A stretch of DNA of 64,000 nt from Ignavibacteriales bacterium (GCA_026390775.1 JAPLFF010000003.1:372001-436000); one strand, 5' to 3'; positions 31,591 to 40,955 are shown, numbered from the stretch's first letter. The notes: generated from the letters alone by a model not told the origin. Translations and numbers: made by a program.

Positions 31591-32166
31591 ATGAGTTACT
31601 TCAAACATGATTCCGCTTACATTGATGAAAACGTTGAAATTGGTGACGGAACAAAGATATGGCACTTCTCTCATGTTCAGTCGGGTGCAAAGATCGGAAA
31701 GAATTGCATCTTAGGTCAGAATGTAAATGTCGGTTCGAATGTTGTAATAGGAAATTTTGTAAAAATTCAAAATAACGTTTCTGTTTATGAGGGTGTTACG
31801 CTTGAAGATTATGTTTTTTGCGGTCCTTCAATGGTCTTCACAAATATTATTGACCCAAGAAGTAAATATCCGCAAGCCGGTTCAAAATTTTATATCAAGA
31901 CATTAGTAAAAGAAGGAGCTTCATTTGGAGCTAACTCAACAATTATTTGCGGACATACAATTGGTAAATTTGCATTTATTGGTGCCGGTGCAGTTGTAAC
32001 GAAAGACGTTCCCGATTATGCTTTGGTAGTTGGTAATCCGGCTAAGCAAGTCGGATGGTTAAGTGAAGCAGGACAGAAATTAATTTTTGATAAAGATGGC
32101 ATGGCTAAATGTAGTAAGTCAAACAAAAGTTATAAACTGGGAAAAGGTAGAGTGGTTGAATGTTAG
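31591..32166 (+). CDS. UDP-2-acetamido-3-amino-glucuronate N-acetyltransferase, WbpD-like
   Basis: A left-handed beta-helix acetyltransferase of about 191 residues. Hexapeptide repeats run from VEIGDGTKIWHFSHVQ to IGAGAVVTKDV, and the GNPAKQVGWLSEAG ending is characteristic of WbpD/WlbB. It would acetylate the 3-amino group made by the aminotransferase. GAGG at 31582 favours the ATG at 31591 over the GTG at 31585. It follows the dehydrogenase after 12 bases. Confidence 0.92.
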   Translation: MSYFKHDSAYIDENVEIGDGTKIWHFSHVQSGAKIGKNCILGQNVNVGSNVVIGNFVKIQNNVSVYEGVTLEDYVFCGPSMVFTNIIDPRSKYPQAGSKFYIKTLVKEGASFGANSTIICGHTIGKFAFIGAGAVVTKDVPDYALVVGNPAKQVGWLSEAGQKLIFDKDGMAKCSKSNKSYKLGKGRVVEC

Positions 32167-32175
32167 AATGAATTA

Positions 32176-32207
32176 ATGCTTGGATGTTTGATTGTTTGGA
32201 TGATTGT
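32176..32207. repeat. Left inverted repeat of S23 gene segment
   Basis: GGATGTTTGATTGTTTGGAT (32182-32201) is the reverse complement of the segment at 32674-32703, apart from one extra 8-base unit in the right copy. Built from TTGATTG-type units. Confidence 0.7.
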
Positions 32208-32237
32208 AAACAATAGAAAATAATTTTTGGGGGAATT

Positions 32238-32663
32238 ATGAAGAGTGAGTTTTTAGAAAGAAACAAAAATATTAATCGTGGTTTTCGAAAACTTGAAATA
32301 TGGAAAAAGGCGGTGGAAATATATCGTCTAGTTCATAATGTGATACAGAAGAATCGAGATATACCATTTAAAGTAAAAGCTCAGATTGAAGATTCAGCTT
32401 TATCAGTATCCAGTAACATCGCCGAAGGTTATTCAAGAAGAAGTATAAAAGAAACTTTAAGATTTTATGAAATAGCTTTAGCATCATCAGCTGAAAATTA
32501 TTCACAAATATTTACACTCTTTAATGCAGAGCAGATTATGGAAGATGACTTTAATGATTATGATGCCAAATCATATGAATTTGAAAACGGACTAATTAAA
32601 ATGAATAAGAGTTTAATCAGCAGAATGAATTCCGGGCAAGAGTGGAATTTAGATTATGAATAA
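32238..32663 (+). CDS. Four-helix-bundle protein (23S rRNA IVP/S23 family)
   Basis: A 141-residue all-helical protein. FRKLEIWKKAVEIYRLVHNV and SSNIAEGYSRRSIKETLRFY are the hallmarks of the S23/IVP family, first known from intervening sequences in 23S rRNA genes and structurally related to Avd of diversity-generating retroelements. The function of stand-alone copies is unknown. It interrupts a sugar-biosynthesis operon and is flanked by its own inverted repeats, suggesting insertion as a unit. A GGGGG stretch precedes the ATG. Confidence 0.9.
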   Translation: MKSEFLERNKNINRGFRKLEIWKKAVEIYRLVHNVIQKNRDIPFKVKAQIEDSALSVSSNIAEGYSRRSIKETLRFYEIALASSAENYSQIFTLFNAEQIMEDDFNDYDAKSYEFENGLIKMNKSLISRMNSGQEWNLDYE

Positions 32664-32669
32664 GATCAT

Positions 32670-32717
32670 TTGTTCATCCAAACAATCAAGCAATCAAACA
32701 TTCAAACAATCATGCAT
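32670..32717. repeat. Right inverted repeat of S23 gene segment
   Basis: TCATCCAAACAATCAAGCAA (32674-32693), continuing with TCAAACATTC, is inverted relative to 32182-32203. Further TCAAACAATCATGCAT units follow. Confidence 0.7.
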
Positions 32718-32783
32718 CCCAAATACAAAACTGTAATACATTATATAGCATGGTTATTTCTTATACTTTAAACCGGAGTAGAA

Positions 32784-33953
32784 ATGAAAGTCCCTTTGTT
32801 AGATCTTAAACCTCAGTATCTATCGTTAAAAAAAGAAATTGATGAAGCTGTTCAACGCGTTATTGATTCGCAATATTTTATCATGGGTCCAGATATTCAA
32901 AAACTTGAAGAAGAAATTTGCCGATATCTAAAATGTAAAAAAGCAATTGGTGTTTCATCAGGTACAGATGCATTACTGTTGGCTCTGATGGCGCTTGATA
33001 TTCAACCGGGTGATGAAGTTATCGTGCCGACATATTCTTTCTTTGCAACTGCAGGAGTTGTTGCAAGATTAAATGCGATTCCGGTTTTTGTTGATTGCGA
33101 TCCGGTTACTTTTAACATTGATCCAAAAAAGATTGAAGAGAGAATAACTTCAAAAACAAAAGTGATTATCCCGGTTCATCTTTATGGACAAAGTGCTGAA
33201 ATGGTTGAGATAATGCTCATCGCAAAAAAACATAATATAAAAGTTGTTGAAGATGCGGCTCAAGCTATTGGAACACAATATAAAGATGGAAGGTTTGTCG
33301 GAACGATCGGTGATATCGGATGTTTCTCATTTTTCCCGAGTAAAAATCTTGGCGGATTTGGAGATGGCGGGATCGTAACAACAAATGATGAAGCACTTGC
33401 AGAGAAACTTAGGATTATGCGTGTTCATGGAATGGAACAGAGCTACTATCATAAAGTTGTTGGTGGAAATTTCAGACTTGACGCACTTCAAGCAGCAGTA
33501 CTTAGAGTTAAACTTCCTCGTCTCGATTCATGGTCCTCAAAGAGAAGAGAAAATGCTTCTGCATATACAAAATATTTTATTGAAGAGGGTCTTGCTGTTG
33601 GTGAAGGGTTGCTAAATTTTGATGACAAGAATAAAGTGCTTTTACCAAAAGCAATTTATCAAAATACCGGACATAAAAATTTTCACATTTACAACCAGTA
33701 TATAATAAGAGTACAAAATAGAAACGCACTTTTGGAATTCATGAAAAAGAAAGAAGTTGGTTGTGCAATTTATTATCCCGTTCCTTTTCACAGACAAGAA
33801 TGCTTTGCCTATTTGAATTGTAAGGATGCAGAATTTCCAAATTCAAATTCAGCTGCAGAAGATTCTTTGGCATTACCGATTTATCCTGAGTTATCAAACG
33901 AACAAATTAAATATGTAGTTGATTCGATTTCAGAATTTGTAAAAAATAAATAA
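32784..33953 (+). CDS. DegT/DnrJ/EryC1 sugar aminotransferase, WbpE-like
   Basis: PLP-dependent aminotransferase of 389 residues. VPLLDLKPQYLSLKKEID at the N-terminus, the PLP lysine in FFPSKNLGGFGDGG (about residue 190), and VVEDAAQAIG with the cofactor-binding aspartate are all typical. Following the WlbA- and WbpD-like genes, it most likely aminates the 3-keto sugar to give UDP-GlcNAc(3NH2)A. It is separated from them only by the S23 segment. A GGAG ribosome site precedes the ATG. Confidence 0.93.
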   Translation: MKVPLLDLKPQYLSLKKEIDEAVQRVIDSQYFIMGPDIQKLEEEICRYLKCKKAIGVSSGTDALLLALMALDIQPGDEVIVPTYSFFATAGVVARLNAIPVFVDCDPVTFNIDPKKIEERITSKTKVIIPVHLYGQSAEMVEIMLIAKKHNIKVVEDAAQAIGTQYKDGRFVGTIGDIGCFSFFPSKNLGGFGDGGIVTTNDEALAEKLRIMRVHGMEQSYYHKVVGGNFRLDALQAAVLRVKLPRLDSWSSKRRENASAYTKYFIEEGLAVGEGLLNFDDKNKVLLPKAIYQNTGHKNFHIYNQYIIRVQNRNALLEFMKKKEVGCAIYYPVPFHRQECFAYLNCKDAEFPNSNSAAEDSLALPIYPELSNEQIKYVVDSISEFVKNK

Positions 33954-33984
33954 AAAAAAAGCCCCGATCAGATCGGGGCTTTTC
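33954..33984. terminator. Bidirectional rho-independent terminator
   Basis: GCCCCGAT (33961-33968) pairs with ATCGGGGC (33972-33979) across three bases, preceded by nine As and followed by Ts. Serves the aminotransferase gene and the convergent T9SS gene. Confidence 0.9.
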
Positions 33985-33990
33985 ACATCT

Positions 33991-36900
33991 TTATTTCATC
34001 AGCATTATCTTTTTCGTTACAGAGTAATTACCTGCATTCATTTTAATAAAGTAAACACCACTTGCTAAATTATTACCGTTCAATTCTATCTCATGATTTC
34101 CAATCTGCTGTTCAGAATCTATCAAAGTTAATATTTGCACACCAAGAACATTATATAAAACTAATTTAACATGAGTTGTTTGAGGTAGTGAATAACGAAT
34201 CTTTGTAGATGGATTGAATGGATTTGGATAATTTTGATATAAAACATAATTGGAAGGGATCTCATTTATATTATCTTCAACACCCGTTGAAACACTTAAG
34301 ACGGCTGCAATCCACATATCGGCATCTAAGCTTACGCTTTGGATGGAATATTGTGAAAACATATCGTGGTACGTTCCATCACTCCACTTTTCCCAAGCCC
34401 TTTTTTGATTTTCACCTTGAAGGTTCGGATCTGCAAGAATTGCGAATGAGTCATCAATACTTCCAGTCCATTCAATGCCAATGAAAAATGGAGAGGAAAC
34501 GGAAAGCGGGGTATCGAGTACAAATGTATTATAAACTACACCTTTGTTGGAAGTATCAATTATAGAAACTGAGTAAGTTTTAGAATATAAAAGATTTTGC
34601 GGTGCACCAGCGGTCCCTACACTTCTAACAACAACATTAAAATTATCAGTTGCCCCAACAATTTTCTTAACGGAAAAATAAATTCTAGCTGCCGTTAATT
34701 GACCACTGCCTGTAAAATCGAATCTTTGATATTTGCCAATGTCTAAATAGGAATTTGCACCAAAAACATAACCTGTATTTGCACCAGATAAGGTATATGT
34801 TGTGCCGTTACCATTTCCATAGAATAAAACTTGAGTAGTTGTTGAACCGCTAATCGCTAATTGAACAACTAGACTTGCACTACTAAGATTATTGGATGTG
34901 TCAAAAGCTTTTAACATGAACCAATAATTTCCTGCCGCTAAGCCGGTTAATGTTATTGATGTTGAATTGATAATCAGAACAGGGGAGTTACCTTGATTTG
35001 CACCGGTCGCAGTAGTATAATTAATTCCGTCGGTGCTATAATATAAAAAGTAGCCTGCTAAATCCGTTGCAGTATTAGCATTCCAAGTGAATGAAGCAGA
35101 ACCTGATCCGGCAACTTGACCGCTGAATCCTTGAGGCGCAGATGGCGGGACTGCATCAGGTACATTAACAGCCCGGTTAAGAATCTTTGTAGTTAAACCG
35201 GTGGCGGCGATCGATAAATTGTAACGATTGAATCCGGATATTGCTGGATTAGCAGTGATAGAGAAGTCGGCTGTTGCAGTTGTACTTGCATTTATAGTTC
35301 CCACAGTTCTAACAAGAGTTACTGAAGACAACCCTTCAAATAATGCTAAGGTTACAACTACATTCGTTGCAGCAACAGCACCTGTGTTAAAAATATCAAG
35401 GTGAACAGGAAAAGGATTTGGAGTTAACACCCCACTTGAGAGTAATAAACTAGATGTGGCAGTAACAGAAATTGCTAACGGCGGTTGAAGATCAACGCTG
35501 GGTCTTATACTTCTTTGCGCTTTATTATTCGATTCGTTTGATTCTATAATTTGATTAGTAGGATCAACTTTAACAACCAGCTGATGATACTCCGGACTTG
35601 TTGGAACTTTGTAAGTAAAACTAAATGTACCGGTTCCATTAACAGCGATTGTTGAAATAGTACCATTGCCAATTAATGGTGCATTTCCACCGGCATCCGG
35701 GTCACCATCATAAGCATAGCACAAAACATTTGATGCCGCTATACTTCCGTAATTATGAACAGTTACGGTAACGGTAATATTATCGCCCGCGTTAATATCC
35801 GCATCTGTTTTACTGTATGCAATATCACCTGTAGATACCGCTAAGTCAGGATAATCTGATGAATAAGCTAACGGCATAAAATCAGCACCGTATCCACCAT
35901 TGCTTTGTACTACAGAGGAATTTTTTGTGGATTCGATTTTATAGACATAATGACCATCAGTAGAAGTGAAATTGTAATATTGACCTTCATTTAAAGTACC
36001 GGTATAAACTTGTGTTGGAGTTGGATAAGGGAACAGAGTATAGTCACCAAGTCGAGTTATTGTTACATTATTTCCTGCTTCGAAAGAAAATACATAAATG
36101 CTACTCCCAATAGTAGGCATAAAAAATAGTTTCCCAAATCCATGACCTGTTTCATCAATAGCTCTCGTCATATATTGGTAAGCACCGGTGAATTCCGGGG
36201 CAAAAGGAATATTCGCTGCCGACACAGATCCAGTAGATGTAACAGACCAAAAAGTTGGAGCTGTAATCCTCTCGCTATAAACTTGACTCCTTTGAAGAGT
36301 AACTGATTTAATTGTAGCGCCTGTAGCAAGATTTTTTATTACAATATTATTATTATCTGCATAAGATGTTACCGTAATAGTGTTTGCCCAAGAACCTATA
36401 TATGCAGAATATCCATAGAATAAAGTGCCAACGAATGTTCCATTACTTGCAGGCACATAATAATCTTGATCGGTATAAGACAATGCTGAAATCGGTTTTG
36501 TGCCGATGACTTGAAGAGGCGTGCTAAACGGAATAGTTCCAGATGCATTGAAAGAATAATATTGTCCTGCATTCAATGTACCTGCTGCAAGAACAGCACC
36601 TGTTGTTAGGTTTTTAACTGTGAACCCGGTGTTATCATTATAAGCGAACACAATAAAATCATTTCCCGTATCTCTATATCCCATCATCCAGGTACTTAAC
36701 TTTGTTGAAACTCCTCTACCGGCTTCATCTATTGCGAAATAACCATTTGTTGTATTTGTAAATGCATCTCCAACAAGTACAGTATATGTTTTATTGCCGA
36801 CAATTCTATAAACTCCGGCTCCGATTGAAGTCCAGCTTTTATAACTGTCCACAGTTAGTGTTTGACTATATTTCAATACATTGGATGCATCATATACAGA

Positions 36901-37149
36901 TATTTGTGTGTTATCGAAATAGGAAAAAACAGCAATATCACCAAAAGTATAAACAGTAGTACTGAAATCACCGTTAGTTTCTTTTGGCGTTAAAAACTGA
37001 TTAGAACCAAGTGAGGATTTAAATATTTCCGGTGTCTTTGTTGCCTCCGGGTAAGCCTGCCGTAAATTTTGAGCTTGATAATTAAGTGAAGTGAAAAGAA
37101 AGATTAAGAATAAAAACAACAATTTGGATTTATCGTAAATTGGTTTCAT
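33991..37149 (-). CDS. T9SS-exported surface protein (CARDB, FN3 and sorting domain)
   Basis: A 1052-residue secreted protein. The signal peptide MKPIYDKSKLLFLFLIFLF...QAQ is identical in its first 27 residues to the next upstream gene. Residues about 50-440 form repeated beta modules (AGQYYSFN, EGQYYNF) that resemble IgGFc-binding-type repeats. A CARDB domain (about 445-555, DLAVSTGDIAYSKTDADINA) and a fibronectin III domain (about 680-770) follow. The C-terminus is the T9SS type A sorting module with NYPNPFNPSTKIRYSLPQ and the closing VTKKIMLMK. It should be exported across the outer membrane and attached or released. AAGGAGGA ribosome site. Binding partner unknown. Confidence 0.9.
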   Translation of the reverse strand: MKPIYDKSKLLFLFLIFLFTSLNYQAQNLRQAYPEATKTPEIFKSSLGSNQFLTPKETNGDFSTTVYTFGDIAVFSYFDNTQISVYDASNVLKYSQTLTVDSYKSWTSIGAGVYRIVGNKTYTVLVGDAFTNTTNGYFAIDEAGRGVSTKLSTWMMGYRDTGNDFIVFAYNDNTGFTVKNLTTGAVLAAGTLNAGQYYSFNASGTIPFSTPLQVIGTKPISALSYTDQDYYVPASNGTFVGTLFYGYSAYIGSWANTITVTSYADNNNIVIKNLATGATIKSVTLQRSQVYSERITAPTFWSVTSTGSVSAANIPFAPEFTGAYQYMTRAIDETGHGFGKLFFMPTIGSSIYVFSFEAGNNVTITRLGDYTLFPYPTPTQVYTGTLNEGQYYNFTSTDGHYVYKIESTKNSSVVQSNGGYGADFMPLAYSSDYPDLAVSTGDIAYSKTDADINAGDNITVTVTVHNYGSIAASNVLCYAYDGDPDAGGNAPLIGNGTISTIAVNGTGTFSFTYKVPTSPEYHQLVVKVDPTNQIIESNESNNKAQRSIRPSVDLQPPLAISVTATSSLLLSSGVLTPNPFPVHLDIFNTGAVAATNVVVTLALFEGLSSVTLVRTVGTINASTTATADFSITANPAISGFNRYNLSIAATGLTTKILNRAVNVPDAVPPSAPQGFSGQVAGSGSASFTWNANTATDLAGYFLYYSTDGINYTTATGANQGNSPVLIINSTSITLTGLAAGNYWFMLKAFDTSNNLSSASLVVQLAISGSTTTQVLFYGNGNGTTYTLSGANTGYVFGANSYLDIGKYQRFDFTGSGQLTAARIYFSVKKIVGATDNFNVVVRSVGTAGAPQNLLYSKTYSVSIIDTSNKGVVYNTFVLDTPLSVSSPFFIGIEWTGSIDDSFAILADPNLQGENQKRAWEKWSDGTYHDMFSQYSIQSVSLDADMWIAAVLSVSTGVEDNINEIPSNYVLYQNYPNPFNPSTKIRYSLPQTTHVKLVLYNVLGVQILTLIDSEQQIGNHEIELNGNNLASGVYFIKMNAGNYSVTKKIMLMK

Positions 37150-37285
37150 AGTTGCTCCTCCTTCAGTTGAAGAAATTGTTATGAGAGTAAAAGGAAATAT
37201 TTATATATAAAAAACTTATTAACTGAAGATTATTCACTCTATAAAACAGCGACAGATGATTCAAATATATTTAATTCTCTTATAT

Positions 37286-37314
37286 AAATTAGGATTGAAG
37301 CGTGCAATAGTCAA
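37286..37314 (-). promoter_or_regulatory. Promoter of T9SS gene (copy A)
   Basis: On the minus strand TTGACT (37309-37314), a 17-base spacer, and TAATTT (37286-37291). It lies in a block (37283-37335) repeated base for base at 39851-39903 ahead of the sister gene, leaving a leader of about 135 bases. Confidence 0.6.
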
Positions 37315-37350
37315 GATAGATTTTGAAGGTCTGTGTCCAACATCAAATAA

Positions 37351-37393
37351 AAAAAAAGCCCCGTCTCTCGCCAACGCTCGAGATGGGGCTTTC
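37351..37393 (-). terminator. Rho-independent terminator of second T9SS gene
   Basis: GCCCCGTCTC (37358-37367) pairs with GAGATGGGGC (37380-37389), with G-T pairing in the middle. T-rich on the minus strand side. Lies just downstream of the T9SS propeller gene. Confidence 0.8.
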
Positions 37394-37400
37394 TGCATCT

Positions 37401-39716
37401 TTATTTCATTAGCATTATTTTTTTTGTAACTGAGTAATTGTCTGCATTCATTCTAACGAAGTAAACACCGCTTGCTAAATTACTGCCGTTCAGTTCTGTC
37501 TCATGATTTCCAATAGTCTGTTCAGAATCTACCAAGGTCATTATTTGAACTCCGAGAACATTATACAAGATAATTTTTACACGGGCAGATTGCGGAAGTG
37601 AATATCGAATCTTTGTAGATGGATTGAATGGATTGGGGTAATTCTGTTCTAACGAGAATTGAGTTGGAATAATATTGTTCTCGTTTTTAACATTTGTAGG
37701 TGTATAATTAAAACCAAAAACACCGCCACCATATGTTGCTACTAAAAATGAACTCGTTGACCCGGGTTGATTTCTAACCATAAAACAATTTTGGTAAGTA
37801 AGACCAACATTACTTTGTGCCCAATTTGTACCGCCGTCTGTAGTTTTATAAACGCCCGAACCCCATGAACTTGCATATAACGTGTTAGCTGCACCTGGTA
37901 CAGAATAAATATCCCGTATGTAAAGATTAGGATAAACAATATTCCATGTTACTCCAGAATCAGTAGATTTTGAGATATTATCTTGCGAATTAATATATTG
38001 ATCAGCATAAAGTATACTTGGATTTGTAGCATCAACTGTAATACTGTATAGATTAATTGTCGTACTTTGTAATGTCCAAGTTGAACCATAATCGGTAGAT
38101 TTATAAATTTTACCACCTGATGCAGTATATGCATACCAAATATTTTTGGAAGAAGGACTAATGTCCAAAGCTTTAATACTTTCATTATTCACTTTGTATT
38201 CGGTCCAACTATCGCCTGAATTAGTTGAGGAAAATATTTTTGATGAACCTTCTAATAAGAAAACATTGGTGGGATTCTGCGGATGAAACCCAAAAGCATT
38301 TATAGAACCAGCAGTTAATCCTGTAAGACCTGTGGTTTTTTCTATCCAATTCTCACCGCCGTCCGTAGTTCTATAAACTACACTTCCAAACGAACCGGCA
38401 AAAATAGTATTAGTATTTTGCGGATTGATACCAAGACTAAAAATATCATTATCATATATTCCGTTACTTTTTTGTACCCATGTTTGACCACCATTTGTTG
38501 TTTTAATTACTCCTCCAAGACTTGCTAAATAAATTACACTGTAATTTGCTGGACTAAAATGAATTTGGAAAATATCAGTATTTACTAGATCACCCGATAA
38601 AGACTGATAACTAATTTCGTTTGTTGTTTTGTAAATATTACTTCCTGTAAACACATAAAGATTATTTTGAGAATCAAATTGTATCCCGTAAACATAACGA
38701 TCAATTATACTCGGCATAATATCGGTCCAGTTTACCCCAGCATCTATTGATTTCATTAGACTTGTACCACTTCCACAAGCGTAAATAATATTTGAATTAG
38801 TGGGATGAAAAGCTATAAAAGAAATTTTTGAAAATTTTCCAAATCCTGTTGTGGCAACTGTCCAGTTATTTCCGCCATCTACACTTTTCAGGAATCCGTA
38901 ACCTCCAGTAGCTGTTCTATCTGTTGAGCCGGCATATACTTGACTAAAATCGTTTGTTGAGATTTTTATTGCACCATACCAATAACTTAATGTTTTAATT
39001 TTTGTCCATGTTACACCACCATTCAACGAATAGAATAATTCATAGTTGTATGGGGATGCGGGTTGGTAGGCAAAGGCATATAACTTGTTCGGATCTTGAT
39101 CAAATACATCATATGTTTCAATTTTCGGTAGACTAGTATATTCTGTCCATGTAACTCCAGCATCACTACTTCTGTAAAGATAGTAACCTTCAGAATAAAT
39201 AATACTTGGATCATTTTTAGCAAAAACAATTTTCCCATCATTTAAACCATTAGTTGTTTTTACAATAGTCCAATTAGTCCCTCCATCAGTAGAGCGATAT
39301 ATATAACTACTACCTGTTGTGTAACTATATCCGTTAGCAATTATTATATTATTATATGTAGGATGGAATTTTACTCCTCCAATCCGAACATTATAAAACA
39401 TACTGTTGGCAATATTCCAATTAGTACCGCCATTTGTAGTTATGTACAATCCTGATAATCCTCCCGCAATAATTTTATTATTGTTTAGAGGATCAATTGC
39501 TAAATCCTGAACACATATACCTTTTGGGCCAAGAGCATTCCATATATCGGCATTGGTTTTTTCTAGAAAAAGATTATTGGAATTAGAAGGGGAATAGATT
39601 TTAGAAGATTGTTTTGAATCAGGTTCTCTTAAATCTTGAGCTTGATAATTAAGTGAAGTGAAAAGAAAGATTAAGAATAAAAACAACAATTTGGATTTAT
39701 CGTAAATTGGTTTCAT
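37401..39716 (-). CDS. T9SS-exported beta-propeller (BNR/sortilin-like repeat) protein
   Basis: A 771-residue secreted protein with the same signal peptide as its neighbour. About a dozen repeats carrying STDGGTNWT, TTNGGTNWN, KSVDGGNNWT and similar Asp-box-like motifs predict one or two beta-propellers of the BNR/YCF48/sortilin type. The C-terminal T9SS sorting module (NYPNPFNPSTKIRYSLPQ to VTKKIMLMK) is nearly identical to that of the downstream gene. No sialidase catalytic residues are evident, so it is more likely a binding or adhesion protein. An AAGGAGGA ribosome site precedes the ATG. Confidence 0.9.
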   Translation of the reverse strand: MKPIYDKSKLLFLFLIFLFTSLNYQAQDLREPDSKQSSKIYSPSNSNNLFLEKTNADIWNALGPKGICVQDLAIDPLNNNKIIAGGLSGLYITTNGGTNWNIANSMFYNVRIGGVKFHPTYNNIIIANGYSYTTGSSYIYRSTDGGTNWTIVKTTNGLNDGKIVFAKNDPSIIYSEGYYLYRSSDAGVTWTEYTSLPKIETYDVFDQDPNKLYAFAYQPASPYNYELFYSLNGGVTWTKIKTLSYWYGAIKISTNDFSQVYAGSTDRTATGGYGFLKSVDGGNNWTVATTGFGKFSKISFIAFHPTNSNIIYACGSGTSLMKSIDAGVNWTDIMPSIIDRYVYGIQFDSQNNLYVFTGSNIYKTTNEISYQSLSGDLVNTDIFQIHFSPANYSVIYLASLGGVIKTTNGGQTWVQKSNGIYDNDIFSLGINPQNTNTIFAGSFGSVVYRTTDGGENWIEKTTGLTGLTAGSINAFGFHPQNPTNVFLLEGSSKIFSSTNSGDSWTEYKVNNESIKALDISPSSKNIWYAYTASGGKIYKSTDYGSTWTLQSTTINLYSITVDATNPSILYADQYINSQDNISKSTDSGVTWNIVYPNLYIRDIYSVPGAANTLYASSWGSGVYKTTDGGTNWAQSNVGLTYQNCFMVRNQPGSTSSFLVATYGGGVFGFNYTPTNVKNENNIIPTQFSLEQNYPNPFNPSTKIRYSLPQSARVKIILYNVLGVQIMTLVDSEQTIGNHETELNGSNLASGVYFVRMNADNYSVTKKIMLMK

Positions 39717-40065
39717 AACAGATCCTCCTTCGGTTAAAAAATAGTTAGGAGAGTAAAAGGAAATATCTATTTATATAAAAAACAAATTAACTGAAGATTA
39801 TGAACGGAATAAAACCGCAGTAAATGATTCTAAAATATCTAAATTTCTAATATAAATTAGGATTGAAGCGTGCAATAGTCAAGATAGATTTTGAAGGTCT
39901 GTGCCCAGCATCAATTGAGTATTTACAGAAAACTTGAAAATATAAATCTTCACAAATAATCGAGACCGGACAAATAGCTCATTAATATTTAATTAAAATC
40001 ATTTATTTTCCCACTGTCATATTTCAGGTTCATATCTATTCCGATGAAGAATTCTTAAATAAAAA
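39717..40065. other. Intergenic region between divergent genes
   Basis: 349 bases without a gene. The left part is the leader and promoter of the minus-strand propeller gene, much of it near-identical to 37150-37340. The right part (39904-40065) is AT-rich, and I see no recognisable element in it beyond what must be the promoter of the nucleotidyltransferase gene. Confidence 0.7.
39854..39882 (-). promoter_or_regulatory. Promoter of T9SS gene (copy B)
   Basis: Minus-strand TTGACT (39877-39882), 17 bases, TAATTT (39854-39859). Same block as copy A. Leader of about 137 bases to the ATG. Confidence 0.6.
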
Positions 40066-40077
40066 GTGAATGGTAAA

Positions 40078-40947
40078 ATGAATGGAAAATTAGTAATACT
40101 TGCCGGAGGGATTTCCTCCCGAATGAAGAAATCACAATCACCTGATAGTGAATTAGATCCGCAATTAATAAAAGATGCTGATTTAAAATCGAAAGCTATG
40201 ATTCGTATTGGTGAGAATGAGAGACCATTTTTGGATTATCTATTACTTAATGTTTATGAAACCGGTTACCGGGACATTGTTATTGTGATCGGAGAAAAAG
40301 ATGATTCAATAAGAAAATATTATGAATCGAAAGAAAGCAAGAAATTATTTCAAGAGCTTTCATTCAGTTATGCTGTTCAACCTATACCTGACAGAAGAGA
40401 AAAACCTTTAGGCACTGCCGACGCATTGTATCATGCTCTTAAATTAAAATCTAATTGGAGTGGTTCTTCATTCACTGTTTGCAACAGCGATAATCTTTAT
40501 TCTAAAAATGTGCTTAAGCTGATGCTCGAATCGAAATATAAAAATGCAATGATTGATTATGACCGCGACGGGTTGAATTTCGAAAAGGAAAGAATTGAAA
40601 AATTTTCTGTTACCAAAAAAGATAATGAAGGATTTCTTGTTGATATAATTGAGAAACCAACGATTGAAGAAATTGAATCAGCAAAGAATAAAGATGGAAC
40701 GATTGGTGTTAGTATGAATATTTTCAAATTGAATTATGATATGATCTTTCCGTTTCTAAAAATCGTTCCTCTTCATCCGGTTCGAAAAGAAAAAGAATTA
40801 CCTATTGCAATCAAAATGATGATAGATAAATTTCCAAAATCACTTTATGCTTATCCAGTAAGTGAAGAAGTTCCTGACCTGACTAGTAAAAGTGATATTA
40901 ATAAGGTAAAAATCTTTTTAGAAAAACACTTTCCCAATCTTTCGTGA
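40078..40947 (+). CDS. Sugar nucleotidyltransferase family protein
   Basis: A 289-residue NTP-transferase fold. The N-terminal LVILAGGISSRMKKS is the nucleotide-binding loop, and VCNSDNLYS holds the metal-binding aspartate. KPLGTADALYHAL fits the GT-A pyrophosphorylase pattern. It should activate a sugar phosphate for glycan synthesis; which sugar is unclear. The frame opens at a GTG (40066), but the ATG at 40078 begins directly before the conserved motif. It overlaps or abuts the next epimerase gene, so they form an operon. Confidence 0.85.
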   Translation: MNGKLVILAGGISSRMKKSQSPDSELDPQLIKDADLKSKAMIRIGENERPFLDYLLLNVYETGYRDIVIVIGEKDDSIRKYYESKESKKLFQELSFSYAVQPIPDRREKPLGTADALYHALKLKSNWSGSSFTVCNSDNLYSKNVLKLMLESKYKNAMIDYDRDGLNFEKERIEKFSVTKKDNEGFLVDIIEKPTIEEIESAKNKDGTIGVSMNIFKLNYDMIFPFLKIVPLHPVRKEKELPIAIKMMIDKFPKSLYAYPVSEEVPDLTSKSDINKVKIFLEKHFPNLS

Positions 40948-40955
40948 ATGGAGAA

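Noticed and set aside
38341-39500. Repeated motifs in the propeller gene as a CRISPR-like or DNA tandem repeat
   Set aside because: The repeats are protein-level Asp-box motifs with variable spacing and codon use, not DNA repeats with spacers.
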